From the NCBI RefSeq assembly GCF_000226095.1, contig NC_016474.1:868001-932000 (forward strand): 64,000 nucleotides of DNA, given 5' to 3'. This document shows positions 1 to 13,100 of the stretch, piece after piece; position 1 is the first letter of the stretch; each line of letters opens with the position of its first letter. The notes under the pieces are model-generated. The model did not search any database and was not told where the DNA came from. It saw only the letters and a program-made list of their open reading frames with translations. A program made the translations under genes and the position numbers. The DNA is from Thermothelomyces thermophilus ATCC 42464 (taxonomy: Eukaryota > Ascomycota > Sordariomycetes > Sordariales > Chaetomiaceae).

Positions 1-1599
1 CTGGAGCTTTTCCATGGCGCTGGTCTCGTCCTCGTCGCCGAGAAACTCGAGTGAACGCGAGTCATTAGGCAGTCGCCTTGTTCTTGCCATCCTGGTTGCC
101 GTCGCCCTAGCCTCGTCGAACTGTTGGGGAGACATGGGTGGAAGCTCGATGGACGGGCAGTTCTCGATCTTCCAACGCACCCAGTTCTTGTCCCTCACAA
201 GGACCGTACCGACCATTCGCTCAAAGAATGGACCGTCAACCCCCCTCTGGAGGTACCTGGTGATCGAGCCTCTCATCTGTGTCGCCCATTTGGTGTCCTC
301 TTCGCTCAGCTGCTGATCCGAGTAAGTCACCGACTTATTTGGGGTCTTGACGCTCGCCAGCTTCTCCTTTGCCTTTGGCGAGAGGGACAGGAGGAAGTCG
401 AGGGTGATGAGCGCCTGGACGAGTATGTTACGCCGGAACGCGAGGTCGCTGATCTGCAGGGGTTGTCAGCGGCGAGGTGAGCGTGGAAGAGAGGGATAAG
501 AACACACCTCGAGCTTGAACAGGTCCCTGCTCGTTAGGTATTTGGGGTTAAAGCTGTTGGCGAGTTCATCGTCAACGTCATCCCGCTTCCGTTTGAGACT
601 TGGTTTCGCGTCGTCATCTGGTTTATCTAGCTTCTCCTTGGCACGAGACGGCTTCTCCGGGTTGATGGTGCAAAAGGTCGTCACGGTTGCCTCGAGACCA
701 GCTTTAAAGGCAGCAAAATGGCTCGGGTCGAACAACTTCTTCGGCTGGTTGAAGCTTTCCTGAAGCGCCCAGAATATGGGATACAGCGCGTCCGGATCCA
801 TGGGCTTGTCCTTTCGTGGCGTCGCATCCGTGTCCACGTCCATCCTCTCCCCATCCGTCGGCTGGGGCTCCTGGTCGTAGGTGGTAACATTTTCGACGTG
901 GTACTCTCCTCTGAGGTTGACCGAGCTCTTGTCTCCAAGGGGGAAGCTCTGGAATGTGAAAATGAAGACTCTGCCACAAAAGGCCGGGTCGAGGGCTCTA
1001 GACAAGCGCCGGAGGAGCTCGTTACAGGTGCGGAGGATGACGAGTTGCTTCTGCTTGAAGTGTTTGGCGGTGATGCGCTCGCGACGTGACTCGAGAAAGT
1101 CGAATACCTTCCGGCAGCCGGCGATGGTTTGGCTGTCAAGCAGCTCCTCGACCAGCCAGAACAGCAGCGCTGGGTCGCATAGTTCGCAGTCCGAGAGGAG
1201 GGAGAGGATGTCGAGGAGGTTCCAGACGTTGACGAAGGCAGGAGACTCGATTGGCGTCGTTGCCTGGGGACATATGGCTGGTGAATATCAAGGCGCGGTT
1301 GACCTGGCCGGATCGGGAGGCCAACTCACAATCAATGTTTTGAAGATGTCCCGCGCGGCGGTTTCTATAAGGGCAAAGCGCTGTATCTTCTTGGTGTCGG
1401 CGGATTCGTCCGCCGAGACTTCGTAGCCCAGCGCATCGCTTAGCTGTCGCTCGAGATCGCCAAGGTCGGACTTTTCGAGGGGTGGCTCAATCGAGTTCGT
1501 TTTCTTGACGGACTCTGCGCGCGCGAGGAGGTCGTTTAGGAAGGCGCCTGCTGCAGCAACTCCCAAGATGCCGTGGCTGTCAACGATTGCCGCCGGCAT
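1..1599 (-). CDS. THO1: THO complex subunit 1 (Hpr1/THOC1), 3' end outside window
   Basis: Subunit of the nuclear THO complex, which couples Pol II elongation to mRNA packaging and export and limits R-loops. Exons visible: 1599-1330, 1263-508 and 453-1; introns 1329-1264 (66 bp, GTGAGT donor) and 507-454 (54 bp) keep the frame open to the window edge. The ATG at 1599 is the first in frame and the product begins MPAAIVDSHG. Recognition rests on the THOC1-type block in exon 2 (LLFWLVEELLDSQTIAGCRK, then FLESRRERITAKHFKQKQ and LRTCNELLRRLSR) and the downstream NPKYLTSRDLFKLE segment. About 493 residues are seen; the C-terminal part is missing because the window ends. It is divergent from AQR, with about 535 bp between the two ATGs. 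Family call confident; the exact C-terminus is unknown. Confidence 0.9.
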
Positions 1600-2134
1600 C
1601 TTGTTCGTCTGAGCAGTACCCAAAGTCGGGAGGGAAAAAAAATTCGAGTGTTTGCAGCGTGCAGTGGCTTCCAGACGCGAATTGAGGTGCTATCCTTCTT
1701 CGTGTTGACGCTGAGCGAGCGGACGGAGCAACTGAAGCTCGAAAACGCGAGAGCAACGAGGGTTTCGCACGATGTTCTGGCCGAGTTGCAACTTGAATAA
1801 TACACAGTACTCTGCAATGACCAGGCTGATCGAAGATGCAAGGGCCCATTCAATGGGACCCACATCATCTCCGAAGCAAGACGTGGGGCCACAGTGTGGC
1901 GCACGGTTGCAAGGTCGAGAACTTGGGAACTCTGGAGCTCGGAAGAGTGCAAAGGAACGGGTATTGCGTACTGTGCGAAGTATATGTTTGCTGTACGGAG
2001 TACGTACGGTACATCCTATCCACTCAGCCTGGCTCGATAAGATCAACTCGAGTTCCAAGTCAGGTTTATGCGGGAGCGCGATCACAACAACCAGCCCTCC
2101 ATTTCGCGCGCTGCACGCGACAACAGGATTCGAT
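1600..2134. promoter_or_regulatory. Divergent intergenic region THO1/AQR
   Basis: A 535 bp spacer between two divergent start codons, so it must hold both promoters. It contains a TACGGAGTACGTACGGTAC block at 1994-2012, one of a motif family scattered through the spacers of this window. No clear TATA box was picked out. Role as a shared promoter is inferred from orientation only. Confidence 0.5.
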
Positions 2135-5100
2135 ATGCCTCCCGCCAAGCGAGTGAAGAGCAGCGCGGACTCCCGGCCGAATGCCGAGTCGTCAAAGCGG
2201 CCGACCGTCGAGGATCTGGAGGGGGAGAGCGAGTTCGCGAGTCTCGCGCGGCAGCATTGGCTCAAGGCGACGCCGAAACACGCATCCAAGGCGCAGGCCA
2301 AGGTCAAGGTAAAGAACGACGTGCTCAAGAGGGAGATATGGGACGTTTTGGAAAAGGATAATTTTCCTATAAAGTCTCTGCTGGTGCTTGAAGGATTGCA
2401 GACGTTGGAGAGGTCGGTACCGTGCAGTTCCTCTGAAATGTTGTTGAATCCGGTCGCTGATTCTCTGCAGCTACCTGTGGCCCGGATATGGAGAGGACTC
2501 GTCCAACTACCATGTCCTCCTCATCATCTTGATAGTCAATGCCAAGCGGAGGGAGAGGTTAGAAACCTGGGGTGCGTGCCTTCACACCACGAGCCTCCTG
2601 CTGAAGCTGACCGGCCGCAGACATCTTCGCCGACCGCCCCGCTGATTTCTCAGACCTCTTTCGCCGTGCCCTCTCCCTGACTCTCGATGACTCTCTGACG
2701 TGGACCATTCGAACTCATGTTCTGTTGTTTATCATCCACGCTTTCCAGAGTCTGGACTGCGCCATCGTTCGCAAGGAGTGCGCCCCTCTGGTTTCGATCT
2801 CAATCTGGCATAACCTATCGACGGAGGAGAAGCGCGTCGCAATCCTCGAAGCGAACCCGCAATTGAAGAAAGCTTGGAGGGCATCCACCAAGCGGTACGA
2901 CTCGGCCGACGACGCCACCAAGTCCCGCTTGCGCTTCGAGAGGTCTTGGCTGTACACCTTGGTTCTTGACTTCCTGGCCTTGCTCTATACCGCGAACCCG
3001 AAACCAGAGCACTTGCTGTACTGCGAGCGCTTCGTCGAACTCTTGACGGATCTGCTCAGCCAGCTCCCAACCCGGCGATACGTCAACACCCTTCTCCAGG
3101 ACATGCACGTCCTCCCCGCCCTGACCCTGTCGCCTATCTACAACGACGAGGGAAGCGGCTTGCTGCGAGAGATGTGTGCCCTATTCTCTCACTACACACA
3201 TTTCTGCGTCGATGACTACTCCGGGGCCCAACTCAGCCTTATTGAGGCGTATGATCGGCATTGCGGTGCCCTGGCTAGGCTGCAAAGGACCGCACTGAAG
3301 CATTTCAAGGAGAAGCTGACGCTGCTGGCACTGTCCAACTTTGGTTCGATCGACAAGAGATCCGGGCTCGAAAGCCTCCTTCAGCCGTTGACGGACGAGG
3401 AGCTCGCCCAGCTTACGCAACACCTGGGACTCCGCACCACATACCCGGACTCCGCTAAGATCCCGGTGGACCGCAAGTTCTTGATGGAGGTCCTTCTGTC
3501 CACCTTTGAGCGCCGAAAGACTTTCCAGGAGGCGGCCCGTGACTTGAGTGTCCTGCCGACCGAAGAAGAGCTTTTCGACGCCAGCCTCAGGCGGACCGAT
3601 CACTACGACGGAGCTCGACCTGTGGCTCTTCCAAAGCTCAACCTACAGTATCTGTCAGTCGGCGACTTCCTTTGGCGCGCCCTGATTTTGTATCGGTGCG
3701 AGTCCTTCTATGCCATCCGCCAAGATATCGAGGATGTGTTGGCGCGGCTGAAGCCGGAGAGCAAACGCGGCGGGGTAACAACCTTCTCGGGCTTCTCAAG
3801 GATGGCTCTACCCATTGCCAAACCGACCATCCTCGAGGTTGTACCGCCCCGCGTTGGTCAAGACAAGCCCTCCCTCGTCCGAGCCGAAGTGACTATCGAT
3901 TTGAAGAGGCTGTCACCACAGGTGCGTCGAGAGTGGGAATCCCTGCGCTCCGACGACGTGCTCTTTCTCGTCGCGGTGGACGCGTCGAGGTCAAGGCAGA
4001 GCGCAAACGGCCGTGAGCCGCAATCAGAGGCCGAGAAACTTGGCCTGGTAGCCGTCCGCGCTGCAGAGGTCTTGCAGGTGCTTGACGACAAGGGACGAGC
4101 GATCAGAGATGTTAATGCTTATTTCGACGGCCATGGCCGCAGCGATTCTCGGAGGATACACCTAGGACTCGATGCGGCGGCTTACAAGGCAGACACCGAG
4201 GGCAAGCGGAACGTCTATGACGGAATCAACCTCCTCGTGCGACGCAGTGGCCGAGAGAACAACTTCAAGCCAGTACTAGAGTCGATCCGGGATCTCACGC
4301 TCTCCGATGTCCCACTTGCTCCTTGGCTGCACGAAGTCTTCCTAGGCTATGGAGACCCAGCCGGTGCCACCTACAAGCATCTGCCCAACCGCGTCAGAAC
4401 GGTTGACTTCCGAGATACCTTTCTGAACTGGCAGCATCTTGTTGAGAGCCTTCCCGGAAAGATTGTTGAACCCAGCGACGACGTCTCTGGAAGCTTCGGC
4501 CCACCATACGTGTTGGAGACCATCGAGAAGCAGCCCGAGGACGCTGTTTCTAAGCCTTCAAAGAAGAGAAGGCGAGATGCAGAGCCCGCCTTGATTGCTG
4601 AAATCGAAACAGTCCATGTTTCAACTTACAAGCCGCCAAACAACGGGCCTTACCCAGTCGACGCGCCAAAGCTGAACAAGGTTCGGTTCACGCCGACACA
4701 GATCGAAGCGATCATCTCAGGGACACAGCCTGGGTTGACTGTCATCGTTGGCCCACCCGGCACGGGCAAGACAGACGTTGCCACCCAGATCATCAACAAC
4801 ATATACCACAACTTCCCGGAGCAGAAGACACTCCTCATTGCGCACAGCAACCAGGCTCTCAATCAATTATTCGCCAAGATCGTGGCTCTCGACATCGACG
4901 AGCGCCATCTCCTTCGACTCGGTCATGGAGAAGAGGAGCTGGAAACCGAAGCGAGCTTCAGCAAGCATGGGAGGGTGGAGTCGTTCCTCGAGAATCGGCA
5001 GCGCTTTCTCCTGGAAGTCAGTCGTCTAGCCGCAAGTATGGGCGCACCCGGCGCTCACGGCAATTCCGCCGAGACAGCCGGATACTTCAACTCGGTCTAT

Positions 5101-6755
5101 GTTGAGCCGGCCTGGGCCAAATTCAACGACACCGTCAAGTCGGAGGAGGTGGGCCCCCAAGAGATTGTTCAGGCGTTTCCCTTCCACGCCTATTTCGCGG
5201 ATGCCCCGCAGCCCCTGTTCCCGCCAGAGGCGGACCGCGAAACGGTTCTTGAGATCGCCAATGGATGTTATCGTCATATTTCCAAGATCTTCTCGGAACT
5301 GGCAGATGTGTTGCCCTTTGAAATTCTGCGACGCGACAAGGACAAGGCCAACTACCTCCTGACCAGTGAAGCCCGGATCATCGCCATGACCTCAACGCAC
5401 GCCGCAATGAGGAGGGGGGAGATCGCCTCACTCGGGTTCCACTACGACAACGTTGTCATGGAAGAGGCTGCCCAGATCACCGAGATTGAGAACTTTATCC
5501 CATTCGCCATGCAGAAACCAAAAGACGGACGACCGGGTCTCCAGAGGGTGGTCCTGTGCGGTGACCACTACCAGAACTCGCCCATCATACAGGGGCTGGC
5601 ATTCCGGCACTACGCAAACCTGGAGCAGTCACTCTTTTCTCGCCTTGTCCGTCTCGGGGTCCCTACCATCAACCTCGACCAGCAAGGCCGCGCTCGCCCA
5701 TCCATCTCCAACTTGTACAGGTGGCGGTACCCTCACCTGACGGATCTGCCGCATACCAAGACGGAGGAGGAATTTCTCACCGCCAATGCCGGGTTCAAGT
5801 TCGAGTACCAGTTTATCAACGTTCCCGACTACAAGGGTAAAGGAGAGACGGAGCCGTCGCCGCATTTTATCCAGAACCTGGGCGAAGCGGAATACGCCGT
5901 CGCCATCTACCAGTACATGCGCCTGCTGGGCTACCCGGCATCCAAGATCAGTATCTTGGCCACTTATGCCGGGCAGAAGGCGCTCATCAAGGATGTCCTA
6001 GCTCACCGATGCGCCAAGAATCCGATCTTTGGACTGCCTCGCGTCGTCACTACCGTCGACAAGTACCAGGGCGAGCAAAATGACTGTAAGTCGCGGTGTC
6101 CTAGCCGTTTGATAGACCACAGATTTGAACGAAAAAAAGAAGGAAAAAAAAAAACTAACATGCCCTTCTCCCAGACATCATCCTCTCTCTCACGCGCACC
6201 ACCCGCGTCGGCTACCTCCGTGACATCCGTCGCTTGACCGTCGCGCTCTCGCGCGCTCGCCTGGGCTTGTACATCCTCGGCCGGCGCGAGGTGTTCGAGT
6301 CGTGCTACGAGCTTCGCCAGGCCTTCGAGCTACTGCTGCAGCGGCCGGACAAGCTGACACTCGTCACAGGCGAGATGTGGCCGTCGAAGAGGAGGGTATC
6401 GGTGGAGGCTAACCACGAGGAGCGGAAGGAAGGGGGGGAGGAGCCAGATGGGGAACCGGAAGGAGAGGAGACGGGCCCGGGTCAAGAGGTGGTGCAACTG
6501 CACGGGGAGGCGGTCATGGAGGGGGTGGAGCATCTCGGGCAGTATGTCTTTGAGATGACCAAGACAAGGGTGCAGCAGCTGCGGGAGGATAGGGGGTTGG
6601 CGGGGGAGGTACCTGTTGAGACGGCGGTGGAAGAGGCTGAGGAGAAGTATGGCGATTCTGGAGTGGGCGATGGTGTCGAAGAGGAGGAGGAGGGGCGCGA
6701 GGAAGGAGAGGAGCGCGCGGTTCGGGGGGATGGGTTTGAGGTCGAAGAGGATTAA
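2135..6755 (+). CDS. AQR: Intron-binding protein Aquarius, spliceosomal SF1 helicase
   Basis: Large nuclear RNA helicase of the intron-binding complex that joins the spliceosome (Cwf11 in fission yeast). CDS join 2135-2412, 2471-2571, 2621-6085, 6175-6755; phases agree at all three introns and give 1474 residues. The N-terminal two thirds carries the Aquarius-specific helical (ARM-like) region. The helicase core has Walker A GPPGTGKT near residue 838, a DEAQ-like motif II MEEAAQ near 1072, DKYQGEQND near 1272 and the arginine motif VALSRARLGLY near 1303. The QGEQND and ALSRAR blocks lie on either side of the last intron. After about residue 1360 the protein becomes a Glu/Gly-rich low-complexity tail. 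It ends in TAA at 6753-6755. Length and domain order fit fungal Aquarius; confidence is high. Confidence 0.95.
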
Positions 6756-9700
6756 TCAAGAGGCTAAAGGGCCGTCAACGAACGCGACGTCGATGGGGGA
6801 TACTTCGGGGTCTTTGTGTTTGTGTAAATTGTTCTCTGATGACCTTGGGTGTTATTGGTTTTGTTTTATTTTTTTTTTTCCGGAGTCAGGGACAAAAGCA
6901 TGCTTCAATGAGGTGTCGTTCTTCGTCCGCCACGGCATGAGCCGCAACGGGCAGCCCAAGAGACTGGGTGATCTGCATGCCGGGAGAGTGACCATCTGGA
7001 ATCCGGGTTGACATCACATGCCTGCACACTAACTGATGGTTATGTCGTCACCGTGCAGGACGACATACATCGCATACTGTTGAAACCAGGAACACGTATA
7101 CAACAACCAGCCAGATCCCGTCGCATAAGCATATAGGTACTTCCAACGCCCAGAGAGCGTGGGAGCAGGAAATGTGTAGATGATACAACGGGACATGACG
7201 AAGAATAGCTCAGTCTTCCGTTGGGCATTCAAGGGCACCATTGCGCCAACCTACCCTCACTCTTGAAAACCCTGGCCGTTTACCTAGATTTGGAATAGCC
7301 CCTTTGATGAGTCAGACTGTCCGGTGCCGCTTCCACTGCGAAATCTGATTCGAGGGAGTTGATGGCAAGGGCGTCGCTTGGGCTTCAACCTCGTTTGCAG
7401 ACTTTCGAGGAATGCGCTGGCAGTGGCGAACCGTTTGCGCAAAGCGTCCTCCCGCCCATGGAGCGACTTGTGTCGGTGGTCTCGGGTGCAATGGTACCGC
7501 CCTCATGTAACCCAAGGGTCCCAGAGTTGAAACAGTCGGCCCAAGGTTGCACCTATGATAGGGTGTTCTTTCGCCAAGGGGGAGCGAGACGGTTGGCAGG
7601 AGGCGCGGGATGGAGGAACGCAGGCATCCATGTGGCCCGGCTGGTCTCTGGACGGCAAATGGACTTTTGGCAATGCTAGTCCTGGCCCGTCGTCGACGTA
7701 CTTTTACAACAGAATTGTTCAAGTGTAGTTTACTTCACTAAAGGCGTTGTGAGATGATCTCGGCTTAGAGCGACCGAGGGTTTGGTCATGGAACAGCTCT
7801 GATTGGATCTTGAGTCGCGGGCTTGGGAGTTTTCGTAGGAATCGCAGGCGCGACTCTGCACAGGATGACGCAACTACCGTGTGACTTGGGCGAGGGGATT
7901 CCCGAAGACAAAAGCAATTCCGCATGAGGGGCTCAGAACCCCGGTCCTCAGGCCGCGGGGACAGACTGGACGTCTGCGCCACACGTAACGTATTGACCAA
8001 TCGAGAGGAAGGTTTTGAACTGATGTACTATGTGCATACCTACCTTAGGCTCCTATAGATACATGCGGAATTATCCCAGTAGGTTTGGGTTGTTGCCGTG
8101 CACTGCCCGTTGCGCCGACGGCAGCAGAGCGGAGAGCCAAGAAGCGAGCGTATATCATCAGAACGGAACAAAGCGGGCTTGTAATCTAGATTAGCCGCGG
8201 AACAGGTCATCTCCCAGCTTGTCTACCGTGCCATGTGATGTAGAATCACATCCGTCCGTGGTTGCAACCCGAAGATGGGATCCTGACCTAAGCATTCGCG
8301 CCGTGGAAAGCACACTGAAATTTCCGCCGCAGTCGATTATGGCCTGAGGGTTTCCCCACCAATTTGTAAAGTCCGGCGGGGTGGTATAATAGCAGCTCCA
8401 GATCTAATATGGAGCAACAGGCTCCGCCAGCCCAGCTCGCGCCGTTCCACGAACACGAAAGCCTAGCTCAGGCGCTCAAGCAAACTGGTATAAACTCGAC
8501 GAGATGCACAAACAAAGGCACTCAAAAATACTATAATTTCAGGTATGCTTAGAAATTGTCGATTTCCGTAGAGGTACCCAGCTCTTGTGCTTTCAGTTGT
8601 TAAGTCCTCGTAGTGTATATACGGAAGAGGTACGAAGTACGGATTACATACACCACAGTAGCGGAGCCTCGGGTGGAGTAAGGCTGGTGCGGCAAGGTAC
8701 CTTGACAGGGACCATGAAGGAACGCGGAGTATGACCGAAGAATACGGAAGTGCTGGTAACCTGGGCGACTTGGCTTTTTATTGAAGGCACGGTTTGCAAC
8801 CTGCGTACAGTCCACACAACAAGCAGCCATACACATCGTCTCACCAACAATGTACGAAGCTACAAGTGAGCATGTCTCATTCCTCACCCAGATTTATTCC
8901 ATGAAAAGTCGAGTTTTTTTCTTTAAGTATTTTTGGCGCCGTGGTCCGGTGGATTCTCATAATCACCCCGCCGTTGGTTGCACACCTACATACCTACCTA
9001 GGGTAGCTGACCTTAAACAATAATACTCGTACCGATGGAGAGGTATCTGCAGTATGTAATTACCTTGTAGCAATGCGGGGCCCACGTGCCACCTTGAGGA
9101 TGGCAGAGTCGGCCTTGAGTGTCCGAATACTAAATGCGGTGCGGTCTCTTTAGAAATCACAAGTTGTACCATTGGGGAGGGGTTATCCTCAGAAGATCAG
9201 AGCATGCCTGGGCACTGATGGGGTTGTCAGGTCATGATTTCAGCCCAAGTGGTTATCGATGTGCTCGCCTGTGCAAAACCACTGGTTCGCTCGTGCGTTT
9301 GTTCCGTGTAACAGCTACTCACCAGAAATCTTCTTCCGGGCGTCTAGCTGCACAAAAAGACTGGGTATACTACATATTGAGATGCAAGATAATGTAGATG
9401 TTGCAGTATCAAATCGACCTGATACTAGAACTCGAAATCTGCATAAAAAAACAAAGCAATCCATTAGAAGTACTGTCTGCAATCAAACCCGCAAGGCGGT
9501 ACCTAGTACAGACCTAACAGCCTTTTTGTGGCCATAGCGCGAACTGACTTTTGGTGCGGCCACAGCAAACCCAGGCGGCGCTGCCCACACACCCTTTCCT
9601 CCGCCATCAGAAAGCAAGCTCCCCCAAAAATTTTCTGGGCTCTGCTTTCCTCTCCCATCACCCATTCCCACACCTTTGTGAAATCCACGGGAGGAATCGA

Positions 9701-10166
9701 TTGATTCCCTTGTTTTCACACATTAATACCGCCGGTATCTCTTCTTCTCAAGGATTTCGAATCCAGGGAATAGAGATATACATCTCCACTCTTCCGCTGT
9801 TAATCGCGAAGACGTTGGACCGCGCGAGTTTTGCGAGTTTTACGACTCCCCGTCGCTCTCGGTCGCCTTGTCGGTTTCCCTTGCGACAACCCACCACACT
9901 CTTTCAGGACTGAAGAGTCTCCTGCACTTCGACCACCCGAACCCTTCGAGTGCGCTGCGATTTTTTTTCCCTTTTCCTTTCTCTGACCGGTACAGGCTGG
10001 ATCACGAGGGACGGACCGACAATCATTTAATTCTGCCTGCGCGACACGCCGGATCTGAGATTCGCCGTGCAGTTGGACTGACCCGATAAATCCGCAACCC
10101 AACGTATCCATCAACCGCAGACACATAGTTGCCAAGGACACGGCTTTCGAGTCACCAGTTCCCTTC
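6756..10166. other. 3.4 kb gene-poor spacer between AQR and eIF4G
   Basis: No reading frame here shows a recognisable family, splice logic or sustained coding character. The left part should hold the AQR 3' UTR; a T-rich run lies near 6869-6879. The right part, from about 9550, is pyrimidine-rich and probably the eIF4G promoter and leader. In between lie a tRNA-like sequence (7920-7988), a TACGGATTAC copy at 8638-8647 and TACCTA-type repeats near 8990-9003. It may hold decayed transposon sequence, but nothing identifiable was seen. Confidence 0.5.
7920..7988 (-). other. tRNA-like sequence (tRNA relic or SINE head?)
   Basis: Read on the minus strand, this has a box A-like TGGCGCAGACG and a box B-like GGTTCTGAGCC about 41 nt apart. 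It also has a GGGG/CCCC T-arm and ends (TTACGTG and CATGCGG) that could pair in six of seven positions with wobbles. The T-loop is not canonical (TTCTGAG rather than TTCRA) and the D and anticodon arms do not fold cleanly. It is therefore not a functional tRNA as read. It could be a decayed tRNA gene, the head of a tRNA-derived SINE, or chance. Confidence 0.25.
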
Positions 10167-13100
10167 ATGACTTCTACTGCGAGTCAGCAAAACCAAAACC
10201 CGGCGCAAACCCCCGCAGCTCCTGCAGCCGCTCCGTCGTATGCTTCCGCCGCCGGTGCGAACAAGAAGCCGACATCCTCGCCGCTGATCGCGACGGGCTC
10301 GCAGCCGCCCGTGGTGGTTGGTTCCTCGACGCCCGCTTCTCAGAATGGCAAACCTTCGGCTGCCACCCCGATGAACAACAGGCCTAACATCACCCCAGCA
10401 GTTCCAGTTACCACGCCGCCGGTTGCTCGTGGCAGCTCTGTCGTCAATGGCGGTGCCGACCACGCTCGCAAGAGCTCCGTGACCATCAGCGCGAACGCGC
10501 CGGCTGGCCACATTGCCAACGGCGGCTCTGCCGGTGGCCCCAAGGGTATCCAGTTTGGCTTCAACGAGTCGCCAGCCATCGCTCACAGCACTCCTCAAAT
10601 GGGGGGCGCTGCGCCGATTCCCATCCCCGGAAGCGGCAATCCCAGGATCCCGTCGCCCGCTCATTCGCCATCGCCCATTCCCCAAGTTCCCCAACAGAGC
10701 GGCGGTGGCCAGCGGGCTCCCTCGATTCCTCCGGCACCAGTGACGTTCGGCAGTTTCCCGGGCGATAACGACGTATGTCTTTCCCCCCTTTCGAACACAC
10801 CCCTTTCTCTTCGCTAATCGCCTCCCTCTCAGCGCCACATGAAGCAGCACAACCCTGTCGCCATGGGCCAGAGCCCCCACACCAGACGCGATTCGCAGGC
10901 TTCTGCGCACGGCGACGGCGTCGGTCACGGCGGTCCGGCGCACGGTCGAGGCGGCTACCAGGGCCAAGGTCGCGGCCGCGGCAATTTCAACCCACAATAC
11001 AACAACTCCAACATGGGGTACCCCCCCAACAGGAACTTCTCGGGTCCCAATGGCGGCCGGGGAGGCATGCCTCCTTATCACCAAGGCCGCGGCGGAATGC
11101 AGCAGTTCCCGAATTCGCCCCAACCGCCTCGTGCCAGCCCGGCAACGACCCCAGCGATGCCACATGTCACGCCCACGATGCAACCTGCCGCCCTCGCTGC
11201 CGGCGCCCAGCCATATCACTACCCCGGCATGAATCCGGCAATTCCTCCTTATGCTCATCAAGTAAAGTCCCTTTCTGTTAACAACGATAACCCCTCTTTC
11301 AAGGCCCAGAAGAAGAACAAGGCGGCGCGTCGGGACTCGGAGAGCGCACACCATCTGCGAGCTCCCAACGCCTCCCGCAAGCAGATAATCATGGAGCCCG
11401 CTCAGCGGCCCCGGCGTCAAAGCAAGCGTTGCGACTCGGCGGCCGACTGCCATCAGAATGTCAATGGCGGCACACCGTCGCTCGAGGATTATTTAGATGC
11501 CCTGTCCGCTTCCTACAACTATCAACCAGGGCGTCCGGCTGCCATGTTTGCTCCTCAACTAATGGGCCCAATTGATTTGTCGCCAGAGAGTGGTACTTTT
11601 GAGAAGCTGCTAACAGCAAAGAAGATGCAGATGGGAGCCCCTTACGGTATGCCGCCGCCGATGGATACCTATCGCATGAATTACCAGTATCCTCCGCAGC
11701 CGATGAATCATTATATGCCACAGCCCTCACAGTTTGCCCCTGGTCCTCACCAGGCGTTTGTTCCTCCGTATGGGCCCGGGCAGCCCGCTGCCCAACCGAT
11801 GTCTCGTAACGCTTCGCAGGTATCGGACCGGCCGGCCTCGAGCACCGGTCAGGCTCAACAAGCGCCGGCTGCGGCTCAAGGTACCCCCCAGCAGCGGCCG
11901 GCTCAAGCGGCACCAGCCATTGTGTCTTCGCCGGCCTTCTCTCGACCTAAAAAGAGTGCGGCGATCGTTATCAAGGATTCGGAAGGTAAAGTCGTCGACC
12001 TGACTGCAGCTATGAAGACTCCCGCCTCCCCGGCACCCGCCGTCCAACCATCCAAGACGCCTCCTGCGATCGTCTCTACCCCAACACCGCCGCCTAAATC
12101 GTCAACGCCTTCCCATGGTCGCACCGACAGTACTACTACCGGAAAGACGGCCGAAGAGGTTCGCACTGAATTCATGAACCTTGTGAGGAAGCAAGCCGAC
12201 TCCGCGCCATCTTCTGACGGGAAGCCCAAGGAGGACGAGGCCACCAAATCCGCCGAGGGCAAGGCGGCGGCTGACAAGGCTGCTGGAGAGAAGGCCAATG
12301 AAGAAAAGGCAGCTGCTGAGAAGGCAGCTGCTGAAGATAAGGCCAAGGAGGACGCTCGCCTCGAGGAGGAGAAGAAAGCCGCCGAGGAGACAAAGGCAGC
12401 TGAGGAGGCCAAGGCCGCTGAGGAAGCGAAGGCTGCTGAGGAGGCAAAGGCCGCTGAGGATGCCAGGGCTGCCGAGGAGGCAAAGGCGGCTGAGGAGGCA
12501 AAGGCCGCTCAGGAAGCCAAGGCTGCCGAAGAGGCGAAGGAGAAGGAGAAGGAGAAGGCCGAGGCTGACGCAAAGGCAAAGGCTGATGCTGAAGCCGCCA
12601 CCGAATCCGCAAAGGCTTCAAAACCAAAGGCGGAGAAGTCTCCCGACGAAATGGACGAGGAGGAGCTTGAGCGTATCATCCGGGAGATGGAAGAGGAGGA
12701 TGCCCGTCGTGAAAGGGAACAGGAGGAGATCTCCGCCAGGAAGAAGGCCCAGCAGGAGGAGGAGCAGAAGCGCGCCGAGGCTCTCAGGCTCCAGACCGCC
12801 GCCGAGAACGACAGGAAGCTCAGAGAGCAAGAGGCGGAGATGGAGCGACTTGAGGAGGAACGTGAACGTCGCCGCAGAGAGGAAGAGGCCAAGGGTAACC
12901 ATGTGTCCGTGGCCGAGCTTTTGTCGAAGCCGATGAGCGCGCTGAAGCTGTCCGACAAAGAACCGTCTGAGAAGACCGGTGCCGCCTCCGATGCCACCAC
13001 GGGCACGAAGACCGGGACCTCGGACAAAACCAAGAGCAAGCCCGCCGCCCTTAACCTGGCGCCCCTCAAGACGACGCCGGTTGAAGCTCCCCAGCCGAGT

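Noticed and set aside
7312-7722. Minus- and plus-strand frames of 100-136 codons.
   Set aside because: Overlapping frames on both strands without family features; judged random open frames.
10152-11453. Long minus-strand open frame opposite the 5' part of eIF4G.
   Set aside because: It mirrors a GC-rich plus-strand coding region and its translation is low-complexity Arg/Gly/Val with no domain. A frame shadow.
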